Assembly (NCBI GenBank): GCA_036244975.1
Contig: BTTE01000003.1
Location: 1 to 64,000, forward strand
Reading direction: 5' to 3'
DNA: 64,000 nt
Origin: Sulfidibacterium sp036244975
Lineage (GTDB): Bacteria > Bacteroidota > Bacteroidia > Bacteroidales > F082
The position numbers and the translations under genes were made by a program. Position 1 is the stretch's first letter. Every line of letters begins with the position of its first letter. Below, in pieces: positions 42,058 to 50,930 of the stretch. Below the pieces are notes generated by a model. It had not been told where the DNA came from. It made no database searches and saw nothing but the letters and a program-made list of their open reading frames with translations.

Positions 42058-43188
42058 CTACTCCGTTACAAAATCCAAATAATTTGTTCTGTCACTGACT
42101 TTCCATGAAGCTTCCGGATAGGTGTCGAGCCATAACCGGGGGGGCTTATTGTTTTTGGAAGTCCATTTGAATTCGTATCCAAAAAGTTTTCCATCGCGTT
42201 CCTCCACAAAATCTACCTCTTTTCCCGACCACGTTCTCCAGAAAAAATTATTTGCGTAAACGGGGGTATAAGCTTGTTTCTTTATGCGTTCCATCACAAG
42301 AAAATTTTCCCATAATTGTCCTTTATCATTCCGCATGTTTAAAGGGTTAAAGTTGGCAATCACTGCATTTCTGATGCCCGTATCATAAAAGTAATACTTT
42401 GCCTTTTTTGAGATTTCTTTTCTTAGATTGTTACTATATCCTCTGAGTGTAAAGATGATAAAGGCTTTCTCAAGCAATTCGATATAGCGTTTTACCGTTT
42501 TGTTGTCAATTTTCAGGTTTTGTGACAACTCATTGATGGATACTTCACTACCGATTTGAAAAGCCAGCAACCTGAGAAGGTCTAATAACAGTTGCGGGCT
42601 TTTAATCCTCTCAAATTCAAGAATATCTTTAAACAAATAAGAACCTGTCAGTTCTTTCAGAATATTCGTTTTTTCATTGACAGTATCTGCGGTTATAACG
42701 GCCGGATAGCTTCCGTAGATTAAGAACTCTTCCAATTTTTCTGATAGTTCGAAATGGTTCAGATGATGGAGCATTTCCATTTGTGCAACAGGATAAAGCA
42801 TCAGGGTGGTTTTTCTTCCCGTTAAAGGTTCACCGACCTGACCTGCCAGCTCGAAAGAGGATGAGCCGGTTGCAATAATCTGAATTCCGGGAATATGATC
42901 TACCATAAGTTTTATGCCTATCCCGATATGGGAAATCTTTTGGGCTTCATCAATAGCAATCATATCATATCCTTCGCAAAAAGTGGATATTTCTTTTAAT
43001 GATTGGGATCCAAGTACCTGATGGACAGTCATGTCATCTCCGGTTACCTTTTTAACCTTTACCGGGGTTGTGGACAAAAAATCCTCCATAAGTGTCGTTT
43101 TCCCCACCTGACGCGGACCGAGAATAATCAGTGCTTTGTTTGGTTTTAGGTAAGGACTAAGATTCTGATATATGCGATAGATTTTCAT
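42058..43188 (-). CDS. AAA ATPase, DUF4143 type
   Basis: A 376-residue protein. The Walker A is GPRQVGKTTLMED (residues about 24-36), Walker B is MIAIDEAQK, sensor ATGSSSFELAG. The DUF4143 C-terminal domain has KAKYYFYDTGIRNAVIANF and FLVMERIKKQAYTP followed by YANNFFWRTWSGKEVDFVEERDG, which resembles a nuclease-like D-E-x-K fold. Cellular role of this family is unclear. It is on its own, between the two-component system and the sigma-factor unit on the opposite strand. A second one is at 55085. Confidence 0.85.
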   Translation of the reverse strand: MKIYRIYQNLSPYLKPNKALIILGPRQVGKTTLMEDFLSTTPVKVKKVTGDDMTVHQVLGSQSLKEISTFCEGYDMIAIDEAQKISHIGIGIKLMVDHIPGIQIIATGSSSFELAGQVGEPLTGRKTTLMLYPVAQMEMLHHLNHFELSEKLEEFLIYGSYPAVITADTVNEKTNILKELTGSYLFKDILEFERIKSPQLLLDLLRLLAFQIGSEVSINELSQNLKIDNKTVKRYIELLEKAFIIFTLRGYSNNLRKEISKKAKYYFYDTGIRNAVIANFNPLNMRNDKGQLWENFLVMERIKKQAYTPVYANNFFWRTWSGKEVDFVEERDGKLFGYEFKWTSKNNKPPRLWLDTYPEASWKVSDRTNYLDFVTE

Positions 43189-43386
43189 TTTTTACTGCAA
43201 ATATAGTATATCTGGTCTTCAAATCCAAAAAATATGTGAATTTTCAGGAGTGCTACTCCCAAAAATAATCGAATTTTTGAGAATTTCTATTATTTCATTA
43301 TTGTTTATGTTGTTCCCGATTTGGCAAACCCACCCGGCAGCAGTAGTAACGAATCTTTCCGGTTAAAAGAGCAAACAGAATATCCT
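43189..43386. other. Intergenic stretch upstream of the sigma factor
   Basis: About 200 bases between the DUF4143 ATPase start and the RR-site promoter, AT-rich. No ORF with protein-like features was seen. The minus-strand promoter of the ATPase must lie at the start of this stretch. Confidence 0.5.
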
Positions 43387-43421
43387 CTTTAGATTTCCTT
43401 TAGATTTTCATTATAATTTCG
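43387..43421 (+). promoter_or_regulatory. RR-site promoter 2 (sigma-factor unit)
   Basis: Half-sites CTTTAGATTTC (43387-43397) and CTTTAGATTTT (43398-43408), nearly identical to each other, then TAATTTCG (43414-43421), one mismatch from TAnnTTTG. The sigma-factor start codon is at 43507. Confidence 0.8.
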
Positions 43422-43506
43422 CATATTATTTTTTTAAAAGTTAAAAATTTATCAGGTTAGCCCAACCTTATTTCACAGGGAGCATCTTATATCAACGGAA
43501 CGAAGT

Positions 43507-44046
43507 TTGAAGACAAGGAACATACAGAAAATTGTAAAAGGCTGTGTGCAGCATAATGGCCGGGCACAAAAGACCCTTTATGACATGTATGCAGCTAAAA
43601 TGATGGGACTTTGTCTGCGATATACAAAAAACAAATCCGATGCAGAGGATATTTTTCAGGAAGGATCCATCAAGGTATTTGAAAATATTCATCAGCTGCA
43701 GAAAGTGGAAACGCTGGAGTGGTGGATAAAAAAGATCTTTATCAATGAAGCATTGCAATTATTTAAGCACCGTAAAAAAACAGATTTCGCCTATGATTAT
43801 AATTCTACACCGTTACCAACCCGTGAAACTAACGAAATTTTACAAAGACTGGGGGTAGAAGAAATAACCCAACTTATACAGGAACTTCCTTCCGGCATGC
43901 AAATGGTTTTAAATCTGTATATTATTGAAGGCTATCCGCATAAGGAAATTGCAAAATTAATGGGCATTTCCGAAGGTACCACAAAATCACAACTACATGA
44001 TGCAAGGAAGATTTTGCAGAAAAAACTTATCCAAAGCTATCAATAA
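43507..44046 (+). CDS. ECF-family RNA polymerase sigma factor
   Basis: A 179-residue sigma factor with region 2 (MYAAKMMGLCLRYTKNKSDAEDIFQEGSIKVFENI, about 25-60) and region 4 (YIIEGYPHKEIAKLMGISEGTTKSQLHDARKILQKKL, about 137-175). No region 1.1 or 3. The start is a TTG at 43507, the earliest plausible codon before the conserved region; no ATG is available without cutting region 2. It is followed 11 bp later by a protein with an anti-sigma-like layout, so the pair is probably a sigma/anti-sigma system. Confidence 0.92.
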   Translation: MKTRNIQKIVKGCVQHNGRAQKTLYDMYAAKMMGLCLRYTKNKSDAEDIFQEGSIKVFENIHQLQKVETLEWWIKKIFINEALQLFKHRKKTDFAYDYNSTPLPTRETNEILQRLGVEEITQLIQELPSGMQMVLNLYIIEGYPHKEIAKLMGISEGTTKSQLHDARKILQKKLIQSYQ

Positions 44047-44057
44047 ATTAACGACAC

Positions 44058-45545
44058 GTGATGGAAGAAACTAAACATAACAAAGCCTTTGACGAACTGC
44101 TCCGGTCAAAATACCGGAATGAGAAGACGAAACCGGCTGCCCATCTTTGGAAAAACATCCAAAGTCAGCTTCCGGCAGCGCCTGTACCTGTAAAGCCCTG
44201 GTATTTATCCAAAGCTGTGCTTATCGGAGGTTCCGTTGTTGCCGTTTTGGGCGTTACCTCTGTGTTGTTGTACTTTATTTACCTGAAGCCCCTCCGGCTT
44301 TCATCGCATTTTGTTTCTGCTTCCAAACCCATACCTTCTGCCTCACCTAATGTAAAATTAAAGAGTAACAAAACTTCTTCAACAGTCACCCTGCAAACTT
44401 CCAATTCAAAGACCCGTACATCTTCAGTTAAAAAAAAGAAAGCGGGAACAATTTCGACACAAAAAAAACTTGTAGCGGCTAAGACATTGTCTTCTTCTTT
44501 GGGGAAAGAAAAGAAAATGGTTTCCAACGAAATCACCAAAACATCTTCTTTAGAGAATAGTCAAAATGCCGGCCGTAATGTATTTCTAATCACGTCAATG
44601 AAAAAGATAAATTTTACGTTTCCGCCTGTTATTGCTTCTGTTGCTGTCAGGCCTGTTGTTTTTGCTGCTACAGAGCCTGAATCTATCGCATTACCTGCAG
44701 CAAAGAAAAAACAGCAGGTTTTAACAAAGCAAAAATCTGTTAAAAAAACAAGGAGCCAAAAGGCAGTAAATAAACACAGATATCAGGCTGCAAAAAGCCA
44801 ACAGAATAAGTCAGCAAAACAGCAGAAACTGAAAAAATCATTCCTCCATCCCTGGTCAATAGAAGTTTTTCTGATGCCGGAGTTATCTTCCCGGTTTGTA
44901 GCCCCTAATCCGGATTACACACAGGGAGTATATACTCCTTCTTATTTTAACAGCCGTGAGCATTATACTTTAAACTATTCTTACGGTCTTTTGGTTGACT
45001 ATCGTTTTCTTCATTCGCTGAGTATCGAAACAGGGCTGTCATACTATGTTTATACCGTTGATTTTTCCACACAAGGTTCCTATCTTGAAAAGACAGGGGA
45101 GCATTCCGGTGTGGTTTACACCTCTTCCGGACAGGTAGGCTTAAATATTAATCAAGTTGACAGTTTGGACAATCAGGCAATGTTAAACTCTTTCTCACGT
45201 TTCGATTATCTGTCGGTTCCTTTTATTTTAAAATATTATCCGTTTAAAAACCTGTATATAAATGCCGGTCCAACTATTGATTACTTCTTCAGACAATCGA
45301 ACAAATGGAAAAAGCATGATCAGGAAGGTGATTTTAATGTTGAATCCGGAGACATCGAAGGGATTAACAGGTTCAACATTAGTTTTATTTTCGGGGTGGG
45401 ATATGAGCAAAAGATATGGAAGAATTTCAGTTTCTCTGTTAACCCGACGATCAGGGTTCATTTAAGAAATTTAAATCCGTACAGTACGGTAAAGGCCTAC
45501 CCGTTTAATGCCGGCTTTCGTGTATCCCTGCGATATGGGCTGTAA
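44058..45545 (+). CDS. Anti-sigma-like protein spanning inner and outer membranes (candidate Dma-type)
   Basis: A 495-residue protein with an unusual layout. Residues 1-50 are cytoplasmic-like (FDELLRSKYRNEKT). Residues about 52-76 are a hydrophobic helix. A very long, basic Ser/Thr/Lys/Gln-rich linker follows (about 80-260). The end is a beta-barrel of alternating strands (about 262-495, GLLVDYRFLHSLSIETGLSYYVY, LSVPFILKYYPFKNLYINAGP) resembling outer-membrane porin-like proteins. No signal peptide cleavage site. The layout matches the dual membrane-spanning anti-sigma factors described in Bacteroides, which link outer-membrane state to a sigma factor. The sigma gene is 11 bp upstream. Confidence 0.82.
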   Translation: MMEETKHNKAFDELLRSKYRNEKTKPAAHLWKNIQSQLPAAPVPVKPWYLSKAVLIGGSVVAVLGVTSVLLYFIYLKPLRLSSHFVSASKPIPSASPNVKLKSNKTSSTVTLQTSNSKTRTSSVKKKKAGTISTQKKLVAAKTLSSSLGKEKKMVSNEITKTSSLENSQNAGRNVFLITSMKKINFTFPPVIASVAVRPVVFAATEPESIALPAAKKKQQVLTKQKSVKKTRSQKAVNKHRYQAAKSQQNKSAKQQKLKKSFLHPWSIEVFLMPELSSRFVAPNPDYTQGVYTPSYFNSREHYTLNYSYGLLVDYRFLHSLSIETGLSYYVYTVDFSTQGSYLEKTGEHSGVVYTSSGQVGLNINQVDSLDNQAMLNSFSRFDYLSVPFILKYYPFKNLYINAGPTIDYFFRQSNKWKKHDQEGDFNVESGDIEGINRFNISFIFGVGYEQKIWKNFSFSVNPTIRVHLRNLNPYSTVKAYPFNAGFRVSLRYGL

Positions 45546-45573
45546 AAATATAAATATTAAAAAATAATTTGTT

Positions 45574-46068
45574 ATGAGACAGGAATTTTTTGGAAACGAA
45601 ATCGTTGCACCGCAACCGGAAATAGTACTGGTGAATAAATGGAAGCAAATGGAGTTTTTTGTGGAAAAAGTTTTTGCTCAGCCAAATTTGAATGCCATCG
45701 ACATGCTGCTTCAAATTAGTCAGTACCTAAAAAACCACCGGGAATTACATTATGCTAATTTTCAGGGTGGCGAAGAAGATTTAAAGCGATTTTACACCGA
45801 GGATTTATCACGCCGGATTACCTTCTCCAGCGAGAAAATAGCTCATAACTTTGCCTTGGGTCAACAGCAAAAACTTTATCGTAACGACATAAGCTCCGAA
45901 ATAGTTGCCCGTTCCTATGCCAAAAGAGTGCTTGACTTACACAATCCGAAGATTTTCCCCCCACAGGAACTTTCCCACAGGCTCATTTATCTATTTATGT
46001 TTGAAAGTGTTATACGAGGTTTGTCAACCCGGGATGGATTAAAATATTTTGAAAATCTGAAGGGGTAA
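45574..46068 (+). CDS. Protein of unknown function in the sigma-factor unit
   Basis: A 164-residue soluble protein, mostly helical by pattern (KWKQMEFFVEKVFAQPNLNAIDMLLQISQYLKNHREL, LIYLFMFESVIRGLS). No signal peptide, membrane helix or known motif is visible. It begins 28 bp after the anti-sigma-like gene and 76 bp before a lipoprotein gene, so it is probably in the sigma-factor unit. Function unknown. Confidence 0.7.
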   Translation: MRQEFFGNEIVAPQPEIVLVNKWKQMEFFVEKVFAQPNLNAIDMLLQISQYLKNHRELHYANFQGGEEDLKRFYTEDLSRRITFSSEKIAHNFALGQQQKLYRNDISSEIVARSYAKRVLDLHNPKIFPPQELSHRLIYLFMFESVIRGLSTRDGLKYFENLKG

Positions 46069-46144
46069 ACCCAACCTTTTTCCCCGTGATGCATCTTTAA
46101 TGTAGAAAACATTCAGTATTTATATCAATTAAAATCTTTATCCC

Positions 46145-46981
46145 ATGAAAAAATTAGTAATTAGTTTAAAAATTGTATTGCCGGCAGTTGCACTCATCTT
46201 TCTGGTTAGTGCCTGCCGGAAATCAGCTCCAACCATACCGGCCAAAGTAAAGTCAGCTACTGTAACTTTTAAGGTTACCGCAGCAAAAACCGTATTCAAA
46301 AGTACCGTTGCTGCTAACGGAACGCTTATTACGGTAAAAGGAGGCACAATTGATCTGACATCAGCCTGGATTTATTTTGGCCAAATAAACATTCAGGAGA
46401 ATACAGGTAATGAAAACCAACAAACGGGTGGAGCAGACCATGAATCATCTACAGAGACCAAAGCCAATGATTCTGCCGATATTTACCTGCCCGGACCTTA
46501 TGCCTTTAATGTCTTGAGCGATACTATTACGCTGAGCAACGTTCAGGTTTATCCCGGAACTTTCAAAAAAGTAGATTTAACTTTTATTCCTAAAAATGAT
46601 ACCGTTTTTAACGGAAACTCTATTGTAATTAAAGGCTGGTTCACAGCAGCTGGCGGGTCAGCCGTACAGGTTGTATTACAATCAAAGTTTGCACAGCAAA
46701 TTGAACTAAAGCTGGCCAAAGGAATTACGGTAACAGCCAACAGCAAGGTTTCACTGTCTATTGTATTTAATTTAAATAAATGGCTAAATACCATAGACTT
46801 AACGAAGGCAACTAAAACTTCCGGAAAAATTTTAATTGATGCTACTCACAATCAGGGAATGTTAAAAAACTTTGAAGCCGCACTTTCAAATCAGGGCATG
46901 GAAATCAACGAGGATCATGGAGACACAAGCTCTGGTAGCGATAATGGAACTGAAACTGGTAGCGACAGCAGCAGTGATTAA
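46145..46981 (+). CDS. Predicted surface lipoprotein in the sigma-factor unit
   Basis: A 278-residue protein with a signal ending at a lipobox Cys24 (LVSAC). The mature part has strand-rich beta-domain repeats (TVTFKVTAAKTVFKSTV, TITLSNVQVYPGTFKKVDLTF, VTANSKVSLSIVFNLNKW) resembling immunoglobulin-like or DUF4382-type carbohydrate-binding domains. An acidic tail of Asp, Glu, Gly and Ser ends it. The mature part probably sits on the outer membrane. Function unknown. Confidence 0.72.
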   Translation: MKKLVISLKIVLPAVALIFLVSACRKSAPTIPAKVKSATVTFKVTAAKTVFKSTVAANGTLITVKGGTIDLTSAWIYFGQINIQENTGNENQQTGGADHESSTETKANDSADIYLPGPYAFNVLSDTITLSNVQVYPGTFKKVDLTFIPKNDTVFNGNSIVIKGWFTAAGGSAVQVVLQSKFAQQIELKLAKGITVTANSKVSLSIVFNLNKWLNTIDLTKATKTSGKILIDATHNQGMLKNFEAALSNQGMEINEDHGDTSSGSDNGTETGSDSSSD

Positions 46982-47150
46982 ATCAATTTGTGTTCATCAA
47001 TTATAACTTGCTCTAATTATTACAACCGGACTTAAAATCGTTAACCGATTTTGAGTTTGGCTGTTTTTAATTACTATACGAAGCAGGATGAAAGTATTTC
47101 TTAATCTTTAAACAATTTTATTTCTCTTAAAAAGGTTTAAAACACAACTT

Positions 47151-47580
47151 ATGCAATCACAAAAACAGGTCAATTTTTTCAATGCTACCTACAACTGGGG
47201 GAATAAGATTATTTTACTGATTGATAATGACGAAATAAATTCAAAGATAATTTCTCCTTTTTTTTAGATCTATTTCCTGCCGTCTTATTTGCAGAACCGA
47301 TCCCATAGAAGGATTAAACTATTTAAAAGAACAACCTGTTGATCTGGTTCTAACAGAATTATATTTCAAAAAGTTACATGGAATAAATTTAATCCGGCAA
47401 ATCAGAAAAATCAATGGATCTATTCCTATTATTGTCCAATCTTCACTAATTTATGTTTATGAAAATGAAAAAGAAACTTACCTGAAGGCCGGTTGTGCTT
47501 TCTATTTTACCAAACCTACTGATTTTAAAAAGCTTATGCGTACGATTGACATTTGCCTAAAGCCTTCCTTACCAAACTGA
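47151..47580 (+). pseudogene. Frameshifted receiver-domain protein
   Basis: From the ATG at 47151 frame 1 reads a receiver-like start, KIILLIDNDEINSKII (residues about 19-34), then stops at TAG 47265-47267. The next frame (+1) resumes from the T8 run (47258-47265) and reads a receiver middle and end, PVDLVLTELYFKKLHGINLIR and CAFYFTKPTDFKKLM, to TGA 47578-47580. Removing one T would give 142 residues. The usual Asp in VDLVLxD is Glu (LTELYF), and the acidic start DNDE and final Lys are present. It could be a real pseudogene or a homopolymer error in the assembly. Confidence 0.8.
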
Positions 47581-47595
47581 AGCTAGAGAAAAAAC

Positions 47596-48627
47596 ATGAC
47601 ACATAGGAGAAAACAAGCCTTTTTTTGGGCAGCAATTTATTTCAGAATATTATATGTTCACTTTGAGAATATTATAGTACACATTCCATTTCCTTCGGTC
47701 GCCGTTAATGGCTGGCAACTTGCATCACGAGCATTTGCCGGTGGACGCAAAAGCTATCGTACAAAGCAACAATGGAAGAGTTTTTTTGGCGCTCTCATCA
47801 ATCCACAATTTGCATCCAGGTGGTTTAAAATTCTCAAATCGCCCGATCTTCTTCTGATTGCCACACACCGTCCGTGGCTTTATCTCAAGCCTTTCAGGGT
47901 CTATATGTCAATCAGATGGACGAAAAAACAAAAAATAAAAGTCATCCTCGATACCTATCAATTTATCCTAAGCAAAGGAGAAGCATTCATGCAGGTGATT
48001 ACCCGCAGCAGCGGTGTAGAAATTACACGTTTTAAACTCAACGACACCATCAAAGGTGTTTTGACTTTGGGGTATGATTACAGGTACCGGAAAGAAGGTG
48101 AACTGGTTTTATTTTTTGAATGCAATCAGCTTGGCGGAAGGATTGTAGCTGCAGCATTCTCATTTGAAGAATTGGAACCAGGACAATGGGCTTGCAGGAT
48201 TGGTTGTGTTCAGGGACATGCTCTTGATCCTGATAATGAGAATTTATCAAAAACAGTACAAAAACTGATATACGGCCTCCGTCCAAAATCATTTATTGTT
48301 TTTGTGGTCCAGGAGTTTTCACGGCAATTGGGTTTGACTGCTGTTTATGGAGTTGGTGATAGTATCCAGGCTTATCGCCGCAAACATTTAATTCATCTTC
48401 CCAAGAGGCATGCCATACATTTTGATTACAACGCAATTTGGAGCGAGTGTGGCGGTCAACCGGACAGCGATGGCTGGTATGAGCTACCACTGACACCGGT
48501 TCGTAAAAATATTCAGGAGGTCAAAACGAACAAACGTGCACTCTATCGCAGGCGGTATCTTTTGCTTGATGAACTTTCGTTGAAAATTGCCGATACCGTA
48601 AAAAATTTGTCATCTGATGGTTTATAG
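47596..48627 (+). CDS. VirK/YbjX-like (DUF535) family protein
   Basis: A 343-residue protein. Stretches such as the THRPWLYLKPFRVYMSIRW segment, EGELVLFFECNQLGGRIVAAAFSFEELEPGQWACRIGCVQGHA and the QEFSRQLGLTAVYGVGDSIQAYRRKH region match the DUF535 family; VirK in enteric bacteria helps resistance to antimicrobial peptides and outer-membrane changes. No signal peptide or membrane helix. It starts 15 bp after the frameshifted receiver gene. Occurrence in Bacteroidota is uncommon in my experience. Family call is moderately sure. Confidence 0.65.
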   Translation: MTHRRKQAFFWAAIYFRILYVHFENIIVHIPFPSVAVNGWQLASRAFAGGRKSYRTKQQWKSFFGALINPQFASRWFKILKSPDLLLIATHRPWLYLKPFRVYMSIRWTKKQKIKVILDTYQFILSKGEAFMQVITRSSGVEITRFKLNDTIKGVLTLGYDYRYRKEGELVLFFECNQLGGRIVAAAFSFEELEPGQWACRIGCVQGHALDPDNENLSKTVQKLIYGLRPKSFIVFVVQEFSRQLGLTAVYGVGDSIQAYRRKHLIHLPKRHAIHFDYNAIWSECGGQPDSDGWYELPLTPVRKNIQEVKTNKRALYRRRYLLLDELSLKIADTVKNLSSDGL

Positions 48628-48844
48628 TAGGATAAAACAGACATTCACTTGCAACTACCCGGGTAGTCGATTACATAACTTTAATGTACAACATTTTAGT
48701 ATGAATTAAGTGAGGAATTTGAATAGAAAATCGGGCTGTCTTTACAATGCTTCACTGCATCCCTCTTTCATACCGGGCAGGTACAATAAATTTCTTTTAA
48801 CCCCGAAAGTCCTTCCTTTCCGGCAACCTGGCTCAAATCAAAAA

Positions 48845-48879
48845 CTTCAAATTTCCTTTAGATTTCCATTGTATTTTCG
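48845..48879 (+). promoter_or_regulatory. RR-site promoter 3 (PepSY/efflux unit)
   Basis: Half-sites CTTCAAATTTC (48845-48855) and CTTTAGATTTC (48856-48866), then TATTTTCG (48872-48879), one mismatch from TAnnTTTG. PepSY-like ATG at 48908. Confidence 0.8.
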
Positions 48880-48907
48880 TCGTATTATTCATCAAAAAAC
48901 TTAAAAA

Positions 48908-49357
48908 ATGAAAAAGTATTCAATGATTTTGTCGGCCATGCTTATGGCCATCAGCTTTACTGCCTTGAGTCAAACCAGTGTTCCTGCTGCAGTAAAAACA
49001 GCTTTCGGTAAAAAGTTCCCAACGGTTAAAAAGGTTGACTGGTCCAAAGAAGGCAAAACCGAATGGGAAGCCGAATTTGAACGCAATGAAAAAGACATGT
49101 CGGCCAACTTCGACTTACAGGGTAACTGGAAAGAAACCGAAACTGATATGGAAGAAGATACTGTTCCTTTCGTCGTACTGAATGTTTTGAAAGCCAAATT
49201 TCCAGGTTACAAGGTAAAAGATGCTGCTTTTACGAAAACCCCCAGATTTAGTGCTTACGAAATCGTCATTAAAAAAGGCGAAAGCAAAAAAGAAATCACC
49301 ATCGACAAAAAAGGGAAAATACTGAAAACGGAAAATGGCGGCGAAGAAAATGATTAA
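48908..49357 (+). CDS. Periplasmic PepSY-like protein
   Basis: A 149-residue exported protein. A signal peptide (about residues 1-21) is followed by two PepSY-like units (SVPAAVKTAFGKKFPTVKKVDWSKEGKTEWEAEFE and VPFVVLNVLKAKFPGYKVKDAAFTKTPRFSAYEIVI). These domains are found beside two-component systems and metal/efflux loci in Bacteroidota and may bind or inhibit an envelope protein. A copy of the RR-site promoter lies 29 bp upstream. A gap of 228 bases separates it from tolC. Confidence 0.85.
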   Translation: MKKYSMILSAMLMAISFTALSQTSVPAAVKTAFGKKFPTVKKVDWSKEGKTEWEAEFERNEKDMSANFDLQGNWKETETDMEEDTVPFVVLNVLKAKFPGYKVKDAAFTKTPRFSAYEIVIKKGESKKEITIDKKGKILKTENGGEEND

Positions 49358-49585
49358 ACGGATAGAGATGCCATAGAACCGGAGCCTCTTTCTTATAACA
49401 ACATTCTCAGGTAATCAGTACCGGCTTGGGAAAAAGCGTTTTGTTGGTTCATCCTGATAAAATATCTTTTCCAAATCGAAATGCTGATTCCCCGGATCTT
49501 TTTATCCTCAAAATTTTTTAAAGCACCGTTTTTGCCTCGTGGGAGAGGCTGTTGTCCCCCGTTTCCCATCCAAAAATTATTCCCT

Positions 49586-50917
49586 ATGGTAAAAAAGGCA
49601 CACAAAATCTTAAAAAAGAAAGGGTTGTCTTTCTTATCTGATTTGTTCTTTGTCTCGCTGTTTATTCTATTATTTTCCTGGCCTTTTCAATTTCTGCAGG
49701 GGCAGACGCGTTTGGCACAATATATTGACAGCGCCCGTGTGAACAGCGTGCAAATCATCAGGTTACAGAAACAAATCCTCGTGTTGGAACTGGGAAAGAA
49801 AAATATTAAAGCGCTTTACGAGGCCCCAAAAGGTTATATCTCCTCCGATATAAATTTAACACCTTATTTCAATAACAACGGCGTATTGTTTACTGTCAAC
49901 CCTTCTCCCGACGCCATCGGGTACGACATTGGCATTACCAACGGCGGTTTGTATTCGACGTTAATGAACGTGGACATTCCTGTTTTTGCCCGAAAGTCCA
50001 TGCAAAATGCCCTGTTTTGGCAAGATCAGAAGATTAGCGGATTAAAAATTCTATTGAAAAACCTTTATTTTAACTTAAACCGTCAGGTTACCGGTTTGTA
50101 TTTTACAACACTCGGTATTCAGCTATCTTATCTTACGCAGCAGGAGAGTGTCCGGCTGCTTTCGGGAGAAGTAAAAATTATGGAGCAACTTACCCGGAAA
50201 GGACTTTACCGGCTGGTGGATTATGAATTGTTAAAAACAACTCTATCCGGCGATTCCATAAAACTGCAAAACCTTGCCAATGCTTACCGGTTACAGCTTT
50301 TGCAATTAAAAAGTTTTAGCGGTATCTCCGACTCAACATTGAGATTACTGAAAATGGAAAAAATGGAGATATCCCAACCCGTAAAATCTGCTTCGTCATT
50401 TATTGCGCCTTACATTAACGACAGTTTGAGAGCTATTGCTCAAAACCGTTTGTTTAACAGCCGTTATCTCCCTAAGGTAATGTTGTATTCCAATGCCGGC
50501 CTGAATGCCGTTTCGCTCAACGGAATTGAAGAAAGGTTTGGGCTATCGGCGGGGGTCCGGCTCTCCTATACCCTGTTCGATGGCAAACAAAAGCAGGTCA
50601 GCAGGGAACAAAGTCTGGTACGGATTGACCAGGCACGGTCGCTCAAAAAAATAAAGATCAAAAACATCCGGCTGCAACGTTCCGCTTTGTTAAAGGCTAT
50701 TGCGGAAACGAGAGACAATTTGCAAAAACAAGGTAAGCTGAAGTATAATTACCAAAATTTAATTGCTTTATACAAAGTTGAAGTACAAAAAGGGCAGGTG
50801 CCGGTTACCGGTTTTTTAATGGCTTTGAGAAATTACAACGATTTAAAACTCTCGTACGGTTTGCAGGAAATAAAGTTGTACAAATTAGTTAACGAATATA
50901 ATTATTGGAATCATTAA
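49586..50917 (+). CDS. TolC-family outer membrane efflux protein
   Basis: A 443-residue outer-membrane channel component. An N-terminal signal helix (about 10-40, FLSDLFFVSLFILLFSWPF) leads into a chain of long helices and strands of the TolC fold. The motif RLSYTLFDGKQKQVSREQS in the second half fits the channel strand. I place the start at 49586 (MVKKAHKILKKKGLS) since the upstream extension from 49481 lacks signal features. It forms an operon with the adaptor (13 bp) and RND gene. Confidence 0.88.
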   Translation: MVKKAHKILKKKGLSFLSDLFFVSLFILLFSWPFQFLQGQTRLAQYIDSARVNSVQIIRLQKQILVLELGKKNIKALYEAPKGYISSDINLTPYFNNNGVLFTVNPSPDAIGYDIGITNGGLYSTLMNVDIPVFARKSMQNALFWQDQKISGLKILLKNLYFNLNRQVTGLYFTTLGIQLSYLTQQESVRLLSGEVKIMEQLTRKGLYRLVDYELLKTTLSGDSIKLQNLANAYRLQLLQLKSFSGISDSTLRLLKMEKMEISQPVKSASSFIAPYINDSLRAIAQNRLFNSRYLPKVMLYSNAGLNAVSLNGIEERFGLSAGVRLSYTLFDGKQKQVSREQSLVRIDQARSLKKIKIKNIRLQRSALLKAIAETRDNLQKQGKLKYNYQNLIALYKVEVQKGQVPVTGFLMALRNYNDLKLSYGLQEIKLYKLVNEYNYWNH

Positions 50918-50930
50918 ACAATCCGGAAAG

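Noticed and set aside
44058..45545. Split into separate anti-sigma and porin genes
   Set aside because: The frame is continuous and the linker has no internal start with a signal peptide before the barrel.
48710..48904. 64-residue frame before the PepSY-like gene
   Set aside because: It contains the RR-site promoter, so it is non-coding.
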